DNA from: Bordetella parapertussis
GTDB lineage: Bacteria > Pseudomonadota > Gammaproteobacteria > Burkholderiales > Burkholderiaceae_B
DNA: 8,952 bases
Assembly (NCBI GenBank): GCA_945911685.1
Contig: CAMEAW010000115.1
Coordinates: 1-8,952 of the forward strand
Reading direction: 5' to 3'
Shown here: positions 6,966 through 8,952 of the stretch, piece after piece
Layout: each line of letters starts with the position of its first letter
Numbering within the stretch: the first letter of the stretch is position 1
The notes under the pieces: generated by a model
The model's input: the letters and a program-made list of their open reading frames with translations, nothing else
Database searches by the model: none
Told to the model about the DNA's origin: nothing
Program-made: the position numbers and the translations under genes

Positions 6966-8546
6966 TTAGCCTTTACGCATCGTATAGAACACCGGCCCTT
7001 GCGCCTGAAAGTTTACCCAACCCTTGCGTAACGCCATGAGGTTATAGGCAGCTCCTAAAGGGATGTAGGGAACTTGGTCTAGCACCTGTAATTGAATATC
7101 TTGGCAGAGTGCTTTACGTTGCTCAAGCGTTGGGGCGTAAAACCAAGCTGTGCGCATTTTTTCAATGTTGGGGTTGGTGGGCCAGCCAAACCAAGCTTGT
7201 TTGCCGGTGCCCCGAATCCCGAGATTATTAGTCGGGTCGAGGTTGCTCGTGCCAGTCATGGCAGTGAATCCTACGTGCCAGCCGCCCGAGGCGGGGGACT
7301 CTTGGCTATTGCGGCGCTGCAAATAGCTACCCCAGTCCATTGAACGCAAGTCGACTTTCAAGCCCAGCTTTTTGAACAAATCAGCAGTGACTAGAGCCGC
7401 TGCGTGATACTTGGGCGAATCGACTGGGTCAAGCAGCACGAGGGGTTCGCCTTTGTAGCCAGACTCTTTGATGAGCGAGCGGGCAAGGCCAAAATCACGT
7501 TTGCCCGTAAGTTTCTCTAATCCCGCCTTGGTGGCCATGGGCGTACCCGGAACCCAAACCCCGACTTGATCACTCCAGTATTCAGGAAAATCTGAGCCAT
7601 TGGCTGCGGTCATGTATTCGGTTTGATTCACTACAGCAAGAATCGCACGACGCATCAGGACATTATCAAATGGTGGGTGAAGGTGATTAAAACGCATGAT
7701 TGAAATTGCTGGCAGGGGACTTTTAATCAGCGTAATCGCGGGGTCTTTGCGCAAGATTGGGATGAAGTCGTTATCGATCGATTCGATACCGTCCACCTCG
7801 TTGTTTTGTAGCGCAGCAACTGCAGTTGCACGGTCATTGATGACTTGCCACTTGATCTCGGTGACATGTGCAATTTTTGGCCCCGCAGTATTGCTGACCG
7901 CTCCTTCGGTGCGCGGAACATAATCAGTGAATTTTTCGTAAACGACTTGTGAGCCAGAGACCCATTTATCAGCGATAAAACGATAAGGGCCGCTGCCAAT
8001 CATTTCTTTCACCGGGACATTGTCGGGCGTTTTGGCAAGTCGTTCTGGCATGATCGAGGCCGACGCACCAGCGAGTGCGTACATCAGCAAAGGAAACGGC
8101 TTGCTCAGGGTAATTTCGATGGTTTTTTCGTTGACGGCTTTGAGGTCACTAATGAGATCGAAAAGGGTTTGCCCAAGCGGGTTGCGCTTGCCGAAACGGA
8201 TGACGCTTGCGACGATATCCTTTGAGGTCACAGCGCTGCCATCATGAAATTTTAGTCCGTCACGTAAAGTGAGTTTCCAGGTTAAGTCATTATTCTCTAA
8301 CGTCTGACTACCCACCATTTGAGGTTGAGGTTGGTAGTTTTCATCTAAGCCGTACAGTGTGTCAAAGACCTGCAGCGCGTGACAAGCGGTAATTGTCGCC
8401 GTTGTGAACATCGGATCTAACAAGGCGAGATCCGTTTCGGGCACCCAGCGCAATAGTGCTTTGCCAGTTTGCGCGAAGCTCAGTGATGGTAGCTGAGCAA
8501 GGCCAGTGGCGGCCCCAGAACTAAGTATGAAGGTTCTGCGATCCAT
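6966..8546 (-). CDS. ABC transporter substrate-binding protein, peptide/nickel/opine type (SBP_bac_5, DppA/OppA-like)
   Basis: This 526-residue protein is a periplasmic receptor of the dipeptide/oligopeptide class, which hands a peptide-like ligand to an ABC permease. The N-terminus MDRRTFILSSG carries a twin-arginine motif (R3-R4 with F6), followed by a weak hydrophobic stretch and a likely cleavage near residues 25-27, so Tat export is inferred. Family hallmarks are DLALLDPMF (39-47), LTWKLTLRDGLKFHDGSAVT (88-107) and IGSGPYRF (183-190). The length is normal for the family (500-550). ATG 8546 is supported by AGGA at 8553-8556, 6 nt upstream. No permease or ATPase genes appear in the window, so it is an orphan here and the ligand (dipeptide, oligopeptide, glutathione, opine or other) is open. 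It converges with the efflux operon and lies 142 bp downstream of the BatA-like gene on the same strand. Confidence 0.94.
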   Translation of the reverse strand: MDRRTFILSSGAATGLAQLPSLSFAQTGKALLRWVPETDLALLDPMFTTATITACHALQVFDTLYGLDENYQPQPQMVGSQTLENNDLTWKLTLRDGLKFHDGSAVTSKDIVASVIRFGKRNPLGQTLFDLISDLKAVNEKTIEITLSKPFPLLMYALAGASASIMPERLAKTPDNVPVKEMIGSGPYRFIADKWVSGSQVVYEKFTDYVPRTEGAVSNTAGPKIAHVTEIKWQVINDRATAVAALQNNEVDGIESIDNDFIPILRKDPAITLIKSPLPAISIMRFNHLHPPFDNVLMRRAILAVVNQTEYMTAANGSDFPEYWSDQVGVWVPGTPMATKAGLEKLTGKRDFGLARSLIKESGYKGEPLVLLDPVDSPKYHAAALVTADLFKKLGLKVDLRSMDWGSYLQRRNSQESPASGGWHVGFTAMTGTSNLDPTNNLGIRGTGKQAWFGWPTNPNIEKMRTAWFYAPTLEQRKALCQDIQLQVLDQVPYIPLGAAYNLMALRKGWVNFQAQGPVFYTMRKG

Positions 8547-8556
8547 GGAGGGTCCT

Positions 8557-8680
8557 GTAAGCGATTGAGGTAAGCGAGTGAAGTGAGTAACTGCAGTGAT
8601 TGACTGAAGGCATTGAAGCGAGTAGTCGAAGTGTTTGATTGTAGTGAGCGAGTGAAGTGAGTGATTGAAGATGGTTATTC
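8557..8680 (-). repeat. Degenerate tetranucleotide (TCAC/TCAA/TCGC) leader tract before the binding-protein gene
   Basis: On the plus strand this stretch is almost entirely short words ending in GA (GTGA, TTGA, GCGA, AGTGA). On the minus strand, which would be the leader of the binding-protein gene, it reads as runs of TCAC, TCAA and TCGC. In 8561-8680 I count only 10 C in 120 plus-strand bases, so the leader RNA would be nearly free of G and therefore poorly structured. A perfect 16-bp direct repeat, AGCGAGTGAAGTGAGT, occurs at 8573-8588 and 8647-8662, and GTGATTGA occurs at 8596-8603 and 8661-8668. A minus-strand TACAAT at 8638-8643 could be a -10 box but lacks a good -35 box. No terminator for the upstream gene is visible, so readthrough is possible. 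Confidence 0.65.
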
Positions 8681-8688
8681 AAGAGGGA

Positions 8689-8952
8689 CTAGCGTAAGTT
8701 CACAGAGCGTTGAAACCAGAGCAATGAAAGAGCCAGCGCTAAGATCGTCAGGACAAGCGCTAGTGCACCAAACAGGGCAGTGACTTCAGTATCGCGCCTT
8801 TCAAGAGAAAATTTGCTCGATAAATGCCGATAGACCTCTTTTAAATCCTGCGAGTTGCCGGCCCGAAAAAACTCACCCTCGGTGATTTTTGCCATCGCTT
8901 GTAGTGCTTTCTCGTCGACCCGTGCATAGAACGACGAGCCTTCAAAGCCAGG
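8689..8952 (-). CDS. BatA-like von Willebrand factor A domain membrane protein (partial, C-terminal 87 residues)
   Basis: The frame is open from the right edge and ends with TAG at 8689-8691. An internal ATG at 8895 is not the real start, since 19 further codons precede it in frame. The visible part opens with the end of a VWA domain and then shows VDEKALQAMAKITEGEFFRA, followed by SQDLKEVYRHLSSKF, a pattern typical of the C-terminal part of BatA-type VWA proteins. It ends with one hydrophobic segment (ALFGALALVLTILALALSLLWF) and a short tail, QRSVNLR. Such proteins are anchored in the inner membrane and usually lie in MoxR ATPase-DUF58-VWA gene clusters linked to envelope stress or chaperone-like roles. 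Those partners would lie beyond the right edge. The metal-binding MIDAS residues are not visible, so the exact subtype is uncertain. Confidence 0.8.
   Translation of the reverse strand, partial: PGFEGSSFYARVDEKALQAMAKITEGEFFRAGNSQDLKEVYRHLSSKFSLERRDTEVTALFGALALVLTILALALSLLWFQRSVNLR

Noticed and set aside
8689..8895. A separate 68-residue small membrane protein starting at 8895
   Set aside because: The frame stays open to the right edge, and the extra 19 codons continue the BatA-like VWA pattern, so this is the tail of a longer gene.

Overview
The window looks like part of a Gram-negative chromosome, most likely a betaproteobacterium of the order Burkholderiales (Alcaligenaceae/Bordetella-like is my best guess). 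The evidence is a Bug-type (TctC) tripartite tricarboxylate transporter receptor, a family greatly expanded in that group, together with a NodT-type outer-membrane lipoprotein, an RND pump and a DppA-like periplasmic binding protein. Spot counts suggest a GC content in the low-to-mid fifties. I see no tRNA, rRNA, insertion sequence, integrase or CRISPR array.

Layout. (1) Positions 1-692, minus strand: a Bug receptor whose C-terminus lies beyond the left edge. (2) 693-1201: a 509-bp divergent intergenic region. It holds a 7-10-7 inverted repeat near the Bug gene, a degenerate array of roughly 20-bp direct repeats in two blocks, and a plausible sigma-70 promoter between the blocks that faces the efflux operon. 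(3) 1202-6890, plus strand: a three-gene tripartite efflux operon in the order outer-membrane factor, periplasmic adaptor, RND pump. The first two genes overlap by ATGA and the pump starts 8 bp after the adaptor. (4) 6891-6965: a short convergent gap with imperfect direct repeats and a weak hairpin that may be a terminator. (5) 6966-8546, minus strand: a DppA/OppA-family binding protein with a twin-arginine signal. (6) 8547-8688: a C-poor (plus strand) degenerate tetranucleotide tract forming the leader of that gene. (7) 8689-8952, minus strand: the C-terminal end of a BatA-like von Willebrand factor A membrane protein.

How the genes work together. The three efflux genes should build one complete envelope-spanning pump: proton-driven transporter in the inner membrane, adaptor in the periplasm, and channel lipoprotein in the outer membrane. 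All key residues examined are present. No local regulator is visible, so control probably acts through the repeat-rich upstream region from elsewhere. The Bug receptor and the peptide-type binding protein are uptake receptors with no permease genes in view, and are unlikely to be functionally tied to the pump.

I did not find an obviously new enzymatic or defence system. The least ordinary feature is non-coding: all three larger intergenic gaps carry degenerate short direct repeats of different sequence, and the one in front of the efflux operon flanks the predicted promoter.
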